Below the pieces are notes generated by a model. The model did no database searches. It saw only the letters and a program-made list of their open reading frames with translations, and had not been told where the DNA came from. From NCBI GenBank assembly GCA_001931905.2, contig MSJI02000850.1, positions 62,001 through 126,000 of the forward strand: DNA of 64,000 nucleotides. The letters are read 5' to 3'. The DNA comes from Cladosporium sp. IMV 00045. Taxonomy: Eukaryota; Ascomycota; Dothideomycetes; Cladosporiales; Cladosporiaceae. A program made the translations under genes and the position numbers. Positions 54,427 to 64,000 of the stretch are shown one piece after another; the stretch's first letter is position 1, and every line of letters starts with the position of its first letter.

Positions 54427-56111
54427 ATGGCGGTCCAATCTTTCGACAAATACTCCGAGAAAGAAGCGTACAACAACGAAAATGGACGGCATATCGAAGA
54501 CAAAACAGTTCACATCGCGTCAACACCTGATAATCAAGACCGCAGCGGTCCAGCTCCAGCGCCCAACGAGAGAGAAGACAAGGCAACCCGCAAGCTTATT
54601 CGTAAAATCGACATTCGATTACTTCCTTGCTTAGCAACAATTTATGCGTTCGCCTTAATTGATAGGGTAAATCTACCCAACGCACGCATTGCCGGTATGG
54701 ACGAAGACCTCGGGCTCTCAATCGGTGCACGATACTCGTTGATCGTCATGATATTTTTCGTAAGTCACGCGTACTAAAACTAGACTTGTGACTGACGATT
54801 TTAGGTACCCTACGTGATCTTCCAATTCCCCGCCAATATTGTCTGTCGTCGACTAGGCCCATGTCTTTGGCTGCCGTCCCTCGCTGTGTCATGGGGCATT
54901 GTTACCCTGGGACAGGGGTTTTCGACAGAATGGACTCAGGTCATCGGGTGTCGAATCTTGCTAGGAATATTTGAGGTCAGCCATTTGCTTTATGGGGAAA
55001 TGACACTTCTCACGCTGACATCTTTCTTACAGAGTGGCTTCTACCCAGGATGTATTTTCTTACTCTCATGCTGGTATTGTCGATTCGAAGTACAAAAAAG
55101 GTTCAGTAGCTTCTACCTACTAGCTCTACTTGCGTCCGGATTCTCAAACATCCTCGCGTGGGCTCTTAGCTTGATGGAGGGTCTCGGGGGCCTAAATGGA
55201 TGGCGTTGGATCTTTATCATGGTATGTCCCGACGTTCGCCTTCTGACACCTGAAATGTTGAGAATCTAACGGTATCACAGCAAGGTCTCATCACGATCTG
55301 TCTCGGACTAATGGGTTATATTTTCATCGTCGACTTCCCAGACCGGTCAACGCAGCCTCAACTCGTCACCCGTCGACCATTCCTCACACCCGAAGAAGCA
55401 GACATCATCAAAGCCCGCATCGACCGTGATCGCGGCGATGCAATAGTCGACAAATTGGATTTCCGCAAGGTCTTGCACCACCTCCACGACTGGAAACTTT
55501 GGGAATGGGCCTGGCTGTACCTCCTAAACAACGTCGTCACGTACAGTTTCGGCTTCTTCCTTCCCATCATTCTTCGAGACGACATGGGCTATACCACAAC
55601 CATGGCGCAAATCCTCTCCTTTCCACCTTACGTTGCCGCAGCTCCGTGGATGCTGACAACAGCCTACTTCGCCGACCGATACCGCAAGCGAGGTGTGGTG
55701 CTTATCCTCAACGCTTCGGCAGCAATCGTTGGCGTCGCCATGACTGGCTTCGCAACAGGCAATCCAGCGGCGCGGTATGCGGGCGTGTTCCTTGGAGTTT
55801 GCGGCTGCAATTCGAATGTGCCGACGATTCTGAGCTACATGCACAACAATATTGTGGGCCAGACGAAGCGGTCAGTGGCCAGCGCGCTGATTATTGGTGG
55901 TGGTGCTATTGGAGGCATCATTGCTTCGAACATCTTTCGGCAGGAGGATGCGCCGCAGTACACGCCTGCGATGATCGCTGCTATTATGACGCAGGCTGTT
56001 ACGATTTTGCATGTGGGCAAGAATTTCTTGGTATATGGGCTCGCTAACAGGAAAGCCGATCGTGGAATCATCTTGATTGAAGGCCAGCAAGGATTCCGAT
56101 ACACTTTGTAA
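54427..56111 (+). CDS. MFS anion:cation symporter (allantoate/nicotinate permease type)
   Basis: Uptake carrier for an organic anion, Dal5/Tna1-like. Four exons: 54427-54759, 54805-54975, 55033-55221 and 55281-56111 (introns 45, 57 and 59 bp), 507 residues, phases closed. A long polar N-terminus precedes the family hallmark RKIDIRLLPCLATIYAFALIDRVNLPNARIAGM, then VPYVIFQFPANIVCRRLGP, GWRWIFIMQG and the second-half motif FADRYRKRG. The loop DFPDRSTQPQLVTRRPFLTPEEADIIKARIDRDRGDA is typical of this family. Substrates in the family are nicotinate, allantoate, ureidosuccinate, small peptides or vitamins; a carboxylated amine such as pipecolate or saccharopine would be of the right kind, but this is inference from its position next to the cluster. 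Confidence 0.9.
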
Positions 56112-56300
56112 AGGCTTCGTACTCGTAGAAATATGGATTGAAATCTATTCATGGCTTCAGAAAGGAATGGGCAAATATAACTATATGATTGCTATTCAAG
56201 CTGCGCCACTTGCGAGCAATTTAGACGTATATAGTATATAGCTCTCATATATCTACGATATCAGAAAGCTTCACGCCAACACCTGCCCGACTTCTATGGT

Positions 56301-57683
56301 CTATAGTTTAGGGAACCTCACGCGATCAAATTGACCCGGCCAGGCAACATTGACACCCAGCTGCCACGCAACTCTCAGAACCCACTCAGGCTCCCTCATA
56401 AACTGCCTCGCCACAAGGACCGCATCAGCCATCGGTTCCTTCTTCTCAATCGCATCAGTGATCGCCTTAGCAGCCTCAGCCTCTTCCTTAATCGTCGATC
56501 CGTTCTCATCCTCAACAATCCCCCTCGCCTGCTCAGCCTCAGTGATCAACCCGACAGCACCAACAAGCATCTGACTCCCAGCCGCACGCAGCTCCTTGCG
56601 AACCTGCGCCGCAATCTTCGTCTGGTAGTCCTTACTCTGGAACATATTAATCCTTTGCTGCGGGTGATTGCCACCACTCGAGACGTCGAGGAAATCGACA
56701 CCAAGCCCGGACACGATCTTCGCCAGCTCAATAGTGCTCGCCACATCCCAGCTACCATGCTGCTTTCCAGCCTCAGTCTCCTCCAACCACTCCGTCGAGC
56801 TAAGACGAAGGAACAGCGGCATCGATTCCGGAATCGCCGCGCGAAGCGCCTTGACAATCTCAACGAGAAGTCTCGTCCGATTTTCAAACGATCCACCATA
56901 TTTATCTGTCCTTTGGTTCGTCACGGGCGACAGAAACTGATGAATAAGATACCCGTGCGCGCCGTGGATTTCCACAACATCAACGCCGGCTTTCACAGCT
57001 CTGACCGCCGCGTCGACCCAAGCCTGCACCAGATCATCAATATCTGCCAGACTCAGCTCGCGGGGCGCCCAGAAACCTCCGTTTGGATCGTTGGAAGCCC
57101 TGCCGTCCCAGGTGAAAGCCTCGCCGCCAGAGGGGGCGACGACATCGGCTGGCCAGCCGCCGACGGAGGAATCAGCTCTGACGCTCGGTTTCTTGAAGCG
57201 AGACGCGATGAAAGGCGCCACGGTGCTGGCCTTGCGACCCGCGTGCGCGAGCTGCAAACCACAGAGAGCGCCTTGAGCGTGCACGAAGTCGGCGACGGCT
57301 TTCACACCGGGAATCTGGTCATCGGACCACAGGCCAGGACAGTTGGGGCTAATGCGGCCGTTGGGCTGGACGCCGGTGGCTTCGATGAAGACGAGCGCGG
57401 CGCCTTTGAGGGCGTAGTGGCCGAGGGTGCTGATGTGGTAGGGCGTTAGGGCGCCGATTTGGGGGCCGGATTCTGCCGTGCTGTATTGGCACATGGGGGC
57501 GACGATAGTGCGGTTGCGGAGGGTTTTGCTGCGGATTTGGAGGGGCGTGAAGAGCGTGGGGGTTTGTTGGGTTGATTCGCTTGTGCCATTGGGAGTGGCG
57601 AGGGGTGTGCCGGGCGAGTGGGCGTGTTTGGGGATGAAGTAGGGGAGGCCTGAGACGGGCTCGTTGTAGGTTGAAGGGGACAT
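56301..57683 (-). CDS. NADH:flavin oxidoreductase, old yellow enzyme (YqjM-like)
   Basis: FMN enzyme that reduces activated C=C bonds using NAD(P)H. Single exon, 460 residues. After a 45-residue leader without clear targeting features, the TIM barrel begins LFTPLQIRSKTLRNRTIVAPMCQYST; the Cys in APMCQYS is the redox-tuning cysteine of the YqjM-type class. Then FIEATGVQPNGRISPNCPGLW, CGLQLAHAGRKAS, the substrate-binding HGAHGYLIHQFLSP (His-x-x-His region), NQRTDKYGGSFENRTRLL, and FMREPEWVLRVA near the end. All expected FMN-site segments are present. It is convergent with the preceding MFS gene (190 bp) and could reduce an imine- or enone-containing product of the adjacent cluster, or be an ordinary detoxification enzyme. 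Confidence 0.92.
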   Translation of the reverse strand: MSPSTYNEPVSGLPYFIPKHAHSPGTPLATPNGTSESTQQTPTLFTPLQIRSKTLRNRTIVAPMCQYSTAESGPQIGALTPYHISTLGHYALKGAALVFIEATGVQPNGRISPNCPGLWSDDQIPGVKAVADFVHAQGALCGLQLAHAGRKASTVAPFIASRFKKPSVRADSSVGGWPADVVAPSGGEAFTWDGRASNDPNGGFWAPRELSLADIDDLVQAWVDAAVRAVKAGVDVVEIHGAHGYLIHQFLSPVTNQRTDKYGGSFENRTRLLVEIVKALRAAIPESMPLFLRLSSTEWLEETEAGKQHGSWDVASTIELAKIVSGLGVDFLDVSSGGNHPQQRINMFQSKDYQTKIAAQVRKELRAAGSQMLVGAVGLITEAEQARGIVEDENGSTIKEEAEAAKAITDAIEKKEPMADAVLVARQFMREPEWVLRVAWQLGVNVAWPGQFDRVRFPKL

Positions 57684-58313
57684 GTTGTGGTGTTGTCAAG
57701 GTTGATTTTCGTAAAAATGCCTGTGTATATGTATGCAGTGTCGCTTTATAAAGTCAATCGATTGCCAGAGAACGATTTAAAACCAAATGAAAGTGATTGT
57801 ATGATTAAAATATTTTGAACCTGGAGATTGAACGATGGCGACATCGCATCGACGAACAAGCGTCGTGTCGAGCTTACTAATGAACGAGGACCAAGGCACG
57901 AATAGCCGAGGCATATATACTTTCTGGCCAATACCACATTAATAATGCTAGCCATCGACCCACCAATTGAATATAGTCGATGAGGTCTAATTGGACGTAA
58001 ATTGCAAAGTTGAATTCAATGAGTCTCTTTTGGTGGTCGGTGCAATTTCGACAGGGACAAACTGGAGACATGACAGTAGATTGGAGCAGATAGAGATGCA
58101 TGCGAACGAAGACATTGACTGTTGTACAATGGATATCACAAAATCAAGAGTAAACTACCTACGCAATAGCATGAGACCTGTCCATATGACCGCTATCAAT
58201 GGCGAACTATGGCCGACCCAACCTCTACCGTAAACGCGCCGTTGAAGCATCGTTGTTCATGAAACGCCACAATTGGAAGGAGAATAAGAAAGGAATTTCC
58301 GCCCAGTGTTCGC
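57684..58313. other. Intergenic, 0.63 kb
   Basis: Upstream of the OYE gene and downstream of RAD21; A/T-richer (57770-58200) with no gene recognised. Confidence 0.6.
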
Positions 58314-60249
58314 TCAAGCAGCGACACCTTCGGCTTCTTGCTCAGGAGCAGCGGTCTGCGCCTGGCTCTCGCCCATCTCCGCCCAATCGCCCCAGAGGCC
58401 ACGCTTGCCTCTCACTCTGATGGGATCACCGAGCTCATCGGTTGATTGGTCTACCTTAACGGCATCCTTGGTACCAAGCACAAGCATCTCGAAGAAGAGC
58501 TTAGTGGCGTCTTGCTTGCTGGTGGTAGCTTCAGGGCACAAATCAGTGAAGAAAGCTTCCGACTTGGTACGCTGGCTAGGGGTCGGAGGCTCGGTAGCTG
58601 TGGCGGGGTAGTCGGGAGCGAAGTGTTGACGCAAGAGGTGGACGGCGGTTTTGGTTCCAAGTGATACAGGACCAGACTGAGAGGGGTGCAGGAGAGGCGC
58701 TTCGGTTGTGTCGAACGGGACTCCAGTGGCTTCCGCAAACTCTTCTTCCTCTTCAAAGTTCAAAGGCTGATCGTCGGCAGGAACTTGCAATCCGTCACTG
58801 AAAATAGGGGCAGCACCGTCAGAACGGACAGTAGTGTCTCCGCCAAAGTCGCCGGCGCCAGCACCCGCGTGGAAACCTTCATCTTCTTCGGGCAGCTCCA
58901 GGCGGGGGGTTTCCTGACGCTCGCTTCCGGTCTCTACATCTGCGACTCCACTGTCACGCTTGCGCTTTCCGCCAGCCCGGCGAACAACTTCGATGCTGAG
59001 GACGCCACGAAGTTCAGGTGCCCAGCCCTGCATTCTACCATCACCCATAATGTTGGAAACGAAGCCACCGTTGCGCTGCATCTCCATCAGTTGAAGAAGA
59101 AGAGGATCGCGAGGAAGGTATGAAGGTGCACGCGTGATGGCCGATGTATCGTCTTGCTGCTTCTTGATCTGAGAGGTTTCCAATTCGGTCTGGGCGTCGG
59201 GGGCAATCACGCGGCGACGCTTGACGCGTTGCGCTGCTTGAATCAGGGTAGGGTCTTCTTCTTCCATGGCAGTCTGGTCAAGGCGGAACGTCTGCTCAAG
59301 ATCACGTTCGACAGATGATCTAGCGTCGGACAGAGGAGATTCAGATTGGCGAAGTCTTTGATGAGCAGCAGCAGCATCAACACGATCCAGAGCGGCAGCG
59401 TTTGCAGCTGCGATATCTTCGTCGGCAGGGAGAGGGTAGTCATCATCCATGCCAAGCATTGGGGCGTCGTCGTCAGCAGGAAGAGGTTTTGCAACAGAGC
59501 TCTCGCGACCAATCGTCGTGTCACCAAAACCCAAGTCAAGTCCAAGATCGTCGTCTTCCAAAAGAGTAGGCTCGTCGCGTCGGGGTGTCGCAGCACGACG
59601 TCCAATTTCAATGCTGGGCTCGTCTAATGCAGCTTGCTCGTCTGGCTCAAGGCCGAGGTCAAGTCCCAAGTCGTCGTCTTCAAATTCGAGCATTGGTCGC
59701 GCGGTTTTTCTGGCAGGAGTCTGGCTGTCCGGAAGCATCTGCGTAGTGTCGAAATCAAGCATGGTAGTATCTGCGCCAAGTGTGTTGGTAGGTTCCTGAA
59801 GAAGGAGGTCGGGGTCCGGGAGAGGTGCCAGCAGGTCGAGTTCTGTGATTGTGTCCGGGAGAGTAAGCGCTCCGGCGGCGGCGGTGTGCGATTGGTTGGA
59901 GGGCAAATCAACGTTTCCAGGGCGGAAAGCCTTCAAAAATTGTTAGTTCCGTTGTTTTGAGGTTTATGTTTCGGCATATACTCACGTGTTTGATCTTTGT
60001 AAGCGCGTCGGAACAGTCATCAAGAAGGTATCTAGCCTTCCTGCTGTAGATCCTGACAACACCCAAAAGCAGTTGACCACTCAAACGCAGGGCCATGGGC
60101 GCCTGGCCCTGACCGATGATATCCTTTACATTGTTCTCGAGGTCCGATTGAAGCACATTTTGCTTTGTGAGTTTGCGCTCCAGGTTGGAAGCCAGCCAAA
60201 CGCGCGCTAAAGGGCCAGTTTTGGCCAGAAGAGACTCGGAATAAAACAT
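58314..60249 (-). CDS. rad21: Cohesin kleisin subunit Rad21/Scc1
   Basis: Closes the cohesin ring by bridging Smc1 and Smc3, and is cut by separase at anaphase. Exons 60249-59986 and 59930-58314 (55-bp intron) give 626 residues. The Smc3-binding N-terminal domain is intact: MFYSESLLAKTGPLARVWLASNLERKL, then ALRLSGQLLLGVVRIYSRKARYLLDDC. The middle is acidic and probably disordered, with SIEIGR at residues 194-199 as a separase-type site. The C-terminal winged helix that binds Smc1 is at about 545-605 (LGTKTAVHLLRQHF, FFTDLCPEATTSKQDATKLFFEMLVLGTKDAV). The length is ordinary for ascomycete mitotic kleisin. Confidence 0.95.
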
Positions 60250-61214
60250 GGTGACAACTAAGCGGTGTGGTGACGAGAGGCGATGCGATTAGTGTATCCT
60301 CTGACCCGGGAATATGCGGTGGTGGTGAATGGCAGTCTTTGCGCCGGCGGGCAGCGCGTTGTTGTTGACGTGGGCCGACGCGCCTTGTTTGCGCTCGAAG
60401 TCGTGTGCGCGTATATGTATACGATTATACCATTCCAGAATGCCGTGAAGAGAGATAGAGATTGGTACAAGAGCGTAGTGACAAGAGCAAGACACGCCGA
60501 AACAAGGTGGAGGAAGAAGGTGGTTGGTCGGGCGATTGGTGTCGTCAACAATGTGCGAGAGTGGGAGGTTGGGCTGGCGCGCGTGTGGAAGGCGGCAAGC
60601 TAGAAGGCGAGCTCGGGCCTCAGGCAGACAAGGCTGCAGAGTATACGATCACGTGACTCTGCTTCAGGTTTGTTGCAGCCACCGAGCAGCCAGACGCCAA
60701 GTGGGAATGCCGCCCCCGGAAGCGGAAAATCGGCAAGTTCGGTAGGACTAACTGCGTGTGGCCATGGGCTGCTGGCGTCGATGGCTGTGAGGCTGGCCCT
60801 GTTTGCTAATAGTTCTGGCTGGCGTCTGCTCACAGGAGACGCAGCCTTGAGCCGCTATGCCCTACGTATGTGACTAGGATGCTTGGGCCAGAGTCTCTCT
60901 CTCAGTAGTCGTGGTGGACCGCCTGCCAAAATGCCAATGCTCGCTGTAAACACATCTGCGCTAATCGTTCATCCACCCATCGCCCTTCACTTCACGTCCA
61001 CTTGGCTCCTGCGTGATCGCTGCTGTTCGTCGCCTCTTTGTGTCTTGCGCCTTGAGGCCTGCTCTCGCTTTGACGCTCTCCCCTAATTCATGAGCCTCTA
61101 GACAGATAGACGAACCAGCACGCAGCAACTTCGCCTCCTGCAGCGGTACTCCCACACCCAACCTCAGGAGTACCTCGTCGACCCTCCGCCAGACCTGCAT
61201 GGCGGCGAGATAAT
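60250..61214. other. Divergent intergenic region, 0.97 kb
   Basis: Promoters of RAD21 (minus) and the P-type ATPase gene (plus). Frames of 60-106 codons here show no known protein. The 60960-61200 part is C-rich on the plus strand and is probably the ATPase leader. Confidence 0.55.
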
Positions 61215-64000
61215 ATGTCCAAATCTCAGTCCCTCCCGCAATACAATGAACACCAGCCGCCTCCACACGCCGCCCGCTCCCTCACACCTCATCCTCCCGA
61301 AGAGCAGCAATCCCGTGGCCATAGCCGAGCCAAGAGCAGACTGAAGGTTGCCGGACAACAATCAATCACATCCGAATTTGCGACCCTCGATGCCGAACAG
61401 GTGGCCGATCGCCATTCCACCTCCCTGACCCATGGCCTGCACCCGTCAGACGCAACCTCGCGCTTCCACGCGCAAGGTCCGAACGAACTCCCTCATGAAG
61501 AGCCGGAACCGCTATGGCTTCGATTCGTGAAGCAGTTCCAGGAGACGCTCATTCTCTTGCTTCTTGCGAGCGCGGCCATCTCTGCACTTATGGGCAACTA
61601 CGAGGACGCAATCAGCATTGCCGTGGCTGTGACTATCGTTGTCACTGTGGCATTCATTCAGGAATACAGGAGTGAAAAGAGCTTGGAAGCGTTGAATCAA
61701 TTGGTCCCGCATAGCGCACATGTCATCCGGAGTAACGTGGCCACTGGAAAGAATAGCCAGCAACCTGCGGCGCGAGAGAACGGTCATGCCAATGGCCCGG
61801 GCATTGCAGACTTTCCCTCTGCAGAAAAGGCGAGCTCTGATATCTCTGCTTCTCAATTGGTTACGGGAGATCTGGTCTTGTTCTCCACTGGTGATAGAGT
61901 ACCCGCGGATATTCGCATAACCCATGCCGCAGATCTCAGCATCGATGAGAGTAATCTGACGGGCGAGAACGAGCCCGTACAAAAATCGTCAGAAAAACTG
62001 TCCGCATCGTCAAGCAACGGATCCCTTACACCTCAGTATTCGAACTCAAACGGCGGCGAACTTCGCCTGAACGAGCAAACGAACATTGCATTCATGGGAA
62101 CCTTGGTACGATCTGGCTACGGACAGGGTATCGTCATCAGCACTGGAGGTGACACCGAGTTCGGTGCTATCAGTGCTTCGCTTCAGGAAATCGAAAGCCC
62201 CAGGACACCATTCCAGCTCTCCATGGACCGCCTTGGAAAGGATCTGAGTTACATGTCTTTCGGTGTCATTGGCCTGATCATGCTGGTAGGAATGTGGCGA
62301 GGCAGGAAATTCCTGGAGCTGTTTCAAATCGGCGTTTCTCTCGCAGTGGCTGCAATTCCAGAAGGTCTTCCGATTATCGTCACAGTAACTCTGGCTCTTG
62401 GCGTACTTCGAATGAGTAAACGGAATGCTATTGTGCGCCGGCTACCTAGCGTCGAGACATTGGGAAGTGTCAACGTCGTATGCAGCGACAAGACTGGCAC
62501 TCTGACCATGAACCACATGACCGTGGCCAAGCTGTGGGCATTCGGAGATGAAGCACCAAAAGACGCAAAGATTGTTCACAACGAGACGCCCAACACCCCT
62601 CAGACGCAAAGAATAATCAAGGTGGCCAACATCGTCAACAACGCACGCTTGAACAGTGGAGTCTCGGGTGGCGCTCCGACTGCTGCGACTGCTGCTGTAC
62701 TGGCCAGCACTGGTGGCGACGACGCTAACGATGTGAGGAGCAGATGGACAGGTCAGCCTACAGACGTGGCTTGCCTCGACCTTATTGATGCTTTTGGCGA
62801 GAGCGACGTTCGAGACCGCATGGGGGAGCGCAAGCAAGAGACGCCCTTTTCTAGTGAACGCAAGTGGATGGGATGTGTATATGAAGGTCAAAACGGAGAA
62901 GACACTGCATACTTGAAAGGTGCTCTCGAGAGAGTCATCGATCGATGTGATACTTACCTCACAAACTCCGGTGGCGAAGTCGTCATGGATGATAAGCGCA
63001 AAGCAGAAGTCGAGGCCGCAGCGACCAAAATGGCTGAAGATGGTCTTCGAGTTCTGGCTTTCGCATCTGGTCCTGTAAAATCTGGAAGACCGAACATGAA
63101 TCGCTCACGCACCGGTGGATCTACGCCCATGCCGCCTCCTGATCAAATGTCTGCGGACACCATTTACAGCGGACTCACATTCGCTGGTCTTGTCGGAATG
63201 TCGGATCCCCCACGCCCTGGTGTTGACCGTAGCATTCGCCGACTGATCGCCGGCGGCGTGAAAGTCATCATGATTACTGGAGATGCTGATGTAACAGCCA
63301 TCGCCATTGCCAAACGACTCGGAATGCCCATCAACATGTCTTCAGCTCTTGGCTCGCCAGTCCTCCGAGGTGACCAGCTCGACCAGATGAGCGAAGCAGA
63401 ACTCGCCGAGTCAATGAATAGAGTCTCCATCTTTGCACGAACCAGCCCCGACCACAAGCTGAAGATCATCCACGCACTGCAAAGCCGCGGCGACGTCGTT
63501 GCCATGACAGGCGACGGCGTAAACGACGCTCCCGCATTGAAGAAAGCGGACATCGGCATCAGTATGGGCAAGCTGGGAACTGACGTGGCCAAGGAAGCCG
63601 CGGACATGATTCTCACCGACGATGATTTCAGCACGATCCTCAGCGCCATCGAGGAGGGCAAGGGGATTTTCCACAACATCCAGAACTTCCTGACGTTCCA
63701 GCTGAGCACCAGCGCCGCGGCTCTGGGCCTCGTCATGTTCAGCAGTCTGGGAGGCTGGCGCAACCCGCTCAATGCCATGCAAATCTTGTGGATCAGTAAG
63801 TTCCTCTCTCACTACAGATTTCCCCTTACCAAGAATACCAAGTACTAACAATAATCAACAGACATCCTCATGGACGGCCCACCCGCACAATCCCTCGGCG
63901 TCGAGCCCGTTGACCCCGCCCTGCTCCGCGAAGGCCCCCGGCCACGCAACGCGCGCGTGCTGCAACCGCGCCTGATCCGCCGCGTCCTGCAATCCGCCGT
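61215..64000 (+). CDS. pmr1: P-type Ca2+/Mn2+ ATPase, PMR1-like (3' end outside window)
   Basis: Secretory-pathway (Golgi) calcium/manganese pump. First exon 61215-63795; 66-bp intron with a TACTAACA branch site; second exon from 63862, running off the window in the last transmembrane region. A disordered 60-residue N-terminus precedes the cation-ATPase N domain ([27 protein letters not shown]). Then come [31 protein letters not shown], the actuator [19 protein letters not shown] (site II in M4, PEGLP), phosphorylated Asp425 in [26 protein letters not shown] (nucleotide site), DPPRPGVD and [20 protein letters not shown]. The join gives [18 protein letters not shown], the M6 metal site with NxxxD. 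PEGLP, the tight N-domain and the absence of a calmodulin-like tail separate it from vacuolar PMC1 and from SERCA. Start in TAATATGTCC. Confidence 0.93.

Noticed and set aside
56331..57449. 372-codon plus-strand frame
   Set aside because: Antisense shadow of the old-yellow-enzyme gene, whose protein is unmistakable.
40259..57683. Known cluster types such as swainsonine, loline or mycosporine
   Set aside because: The hallmark genes (PKS-NRPS, LolC-type enzyme, DHQS-like with ATP-grasp) are absent, so the region does not match these.

Overview
The window is nuclear DNA of a filamentous ascomycete (Pezizomycotina; a Dothideomycete is my guess, at low confidence). Genes are separated by 0.2-2 kb and lie on both strands without operons. 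Most are split by 45-85-bp introns with GT(A/G)AGT-like donors, CTRAC-type branch sites and AG acceptors. The gene families (Cla4 kinase, Rpf1, mitochondrial S10, Rad21, Pmr1, GH62, NACHT-ankyrin) are fungal. All exon joins below were worked out by hand from splice signals, reading phase and protein continuity.

Left part (1-39 kb): an uncharacterised fungal protein; a short-chain dehydrogenase; a JmjC protein with an exact 35-residue TQT repeat; a caspase-like protein with two SUMO-interacting-type motifs; a protein with the fungal STAND N-terminal domain; a Q/P-rich prion-like protein; the PAK kinase CLA4; an O6-alkylguanine-DNA alkyltransferase; a phytanoyl-CoA-dioxygenase-like gene broken by one frameshift; a small secreted protein; an extended SDR; a secreted GH62 arabinofuranosidase; a quinone-reductase-like MDR enzyme; the divergent pair RPF1/RSM10; an M20 peptidase; and a three-exon NLR-like STAND protein (fungal N-domain, NACHT, 11 ankyrin repeats).

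Central part (40.2-53.4 kb, possibly to 57.7 kb): the most interesting region. It packs two divergent saccharopine-reductase paralogues, a 2-oxoglutarate/Fe(II) dioxygenase, an O-methyltransferase, an FAD saccharopine-oxidase/amadoriase-type enzyme, a glutamate-decarboxylase-family PLP enzyme and an MFS transporter, followed by an allantoate-type MFS transporter and an old-yellow-enzyme reductase. There is no PKS, NRPS or terpene synthase. I read it as a candidate cluster for a lysine/saccharopine/pipecolate-derived small molecule. Several members have unusually fragmented genes with micro-exons down to 4 nt.

Right part (58-64 kb): the cohesin kleisin RAD21/SCC1 with a clear separase-type site, and a P-type Ca2+/Mn2+ ATPase (PMR1-like) that runs off the right edge. 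I found no rRNA, convincing tRNA, CRISPR array or intact transposon.
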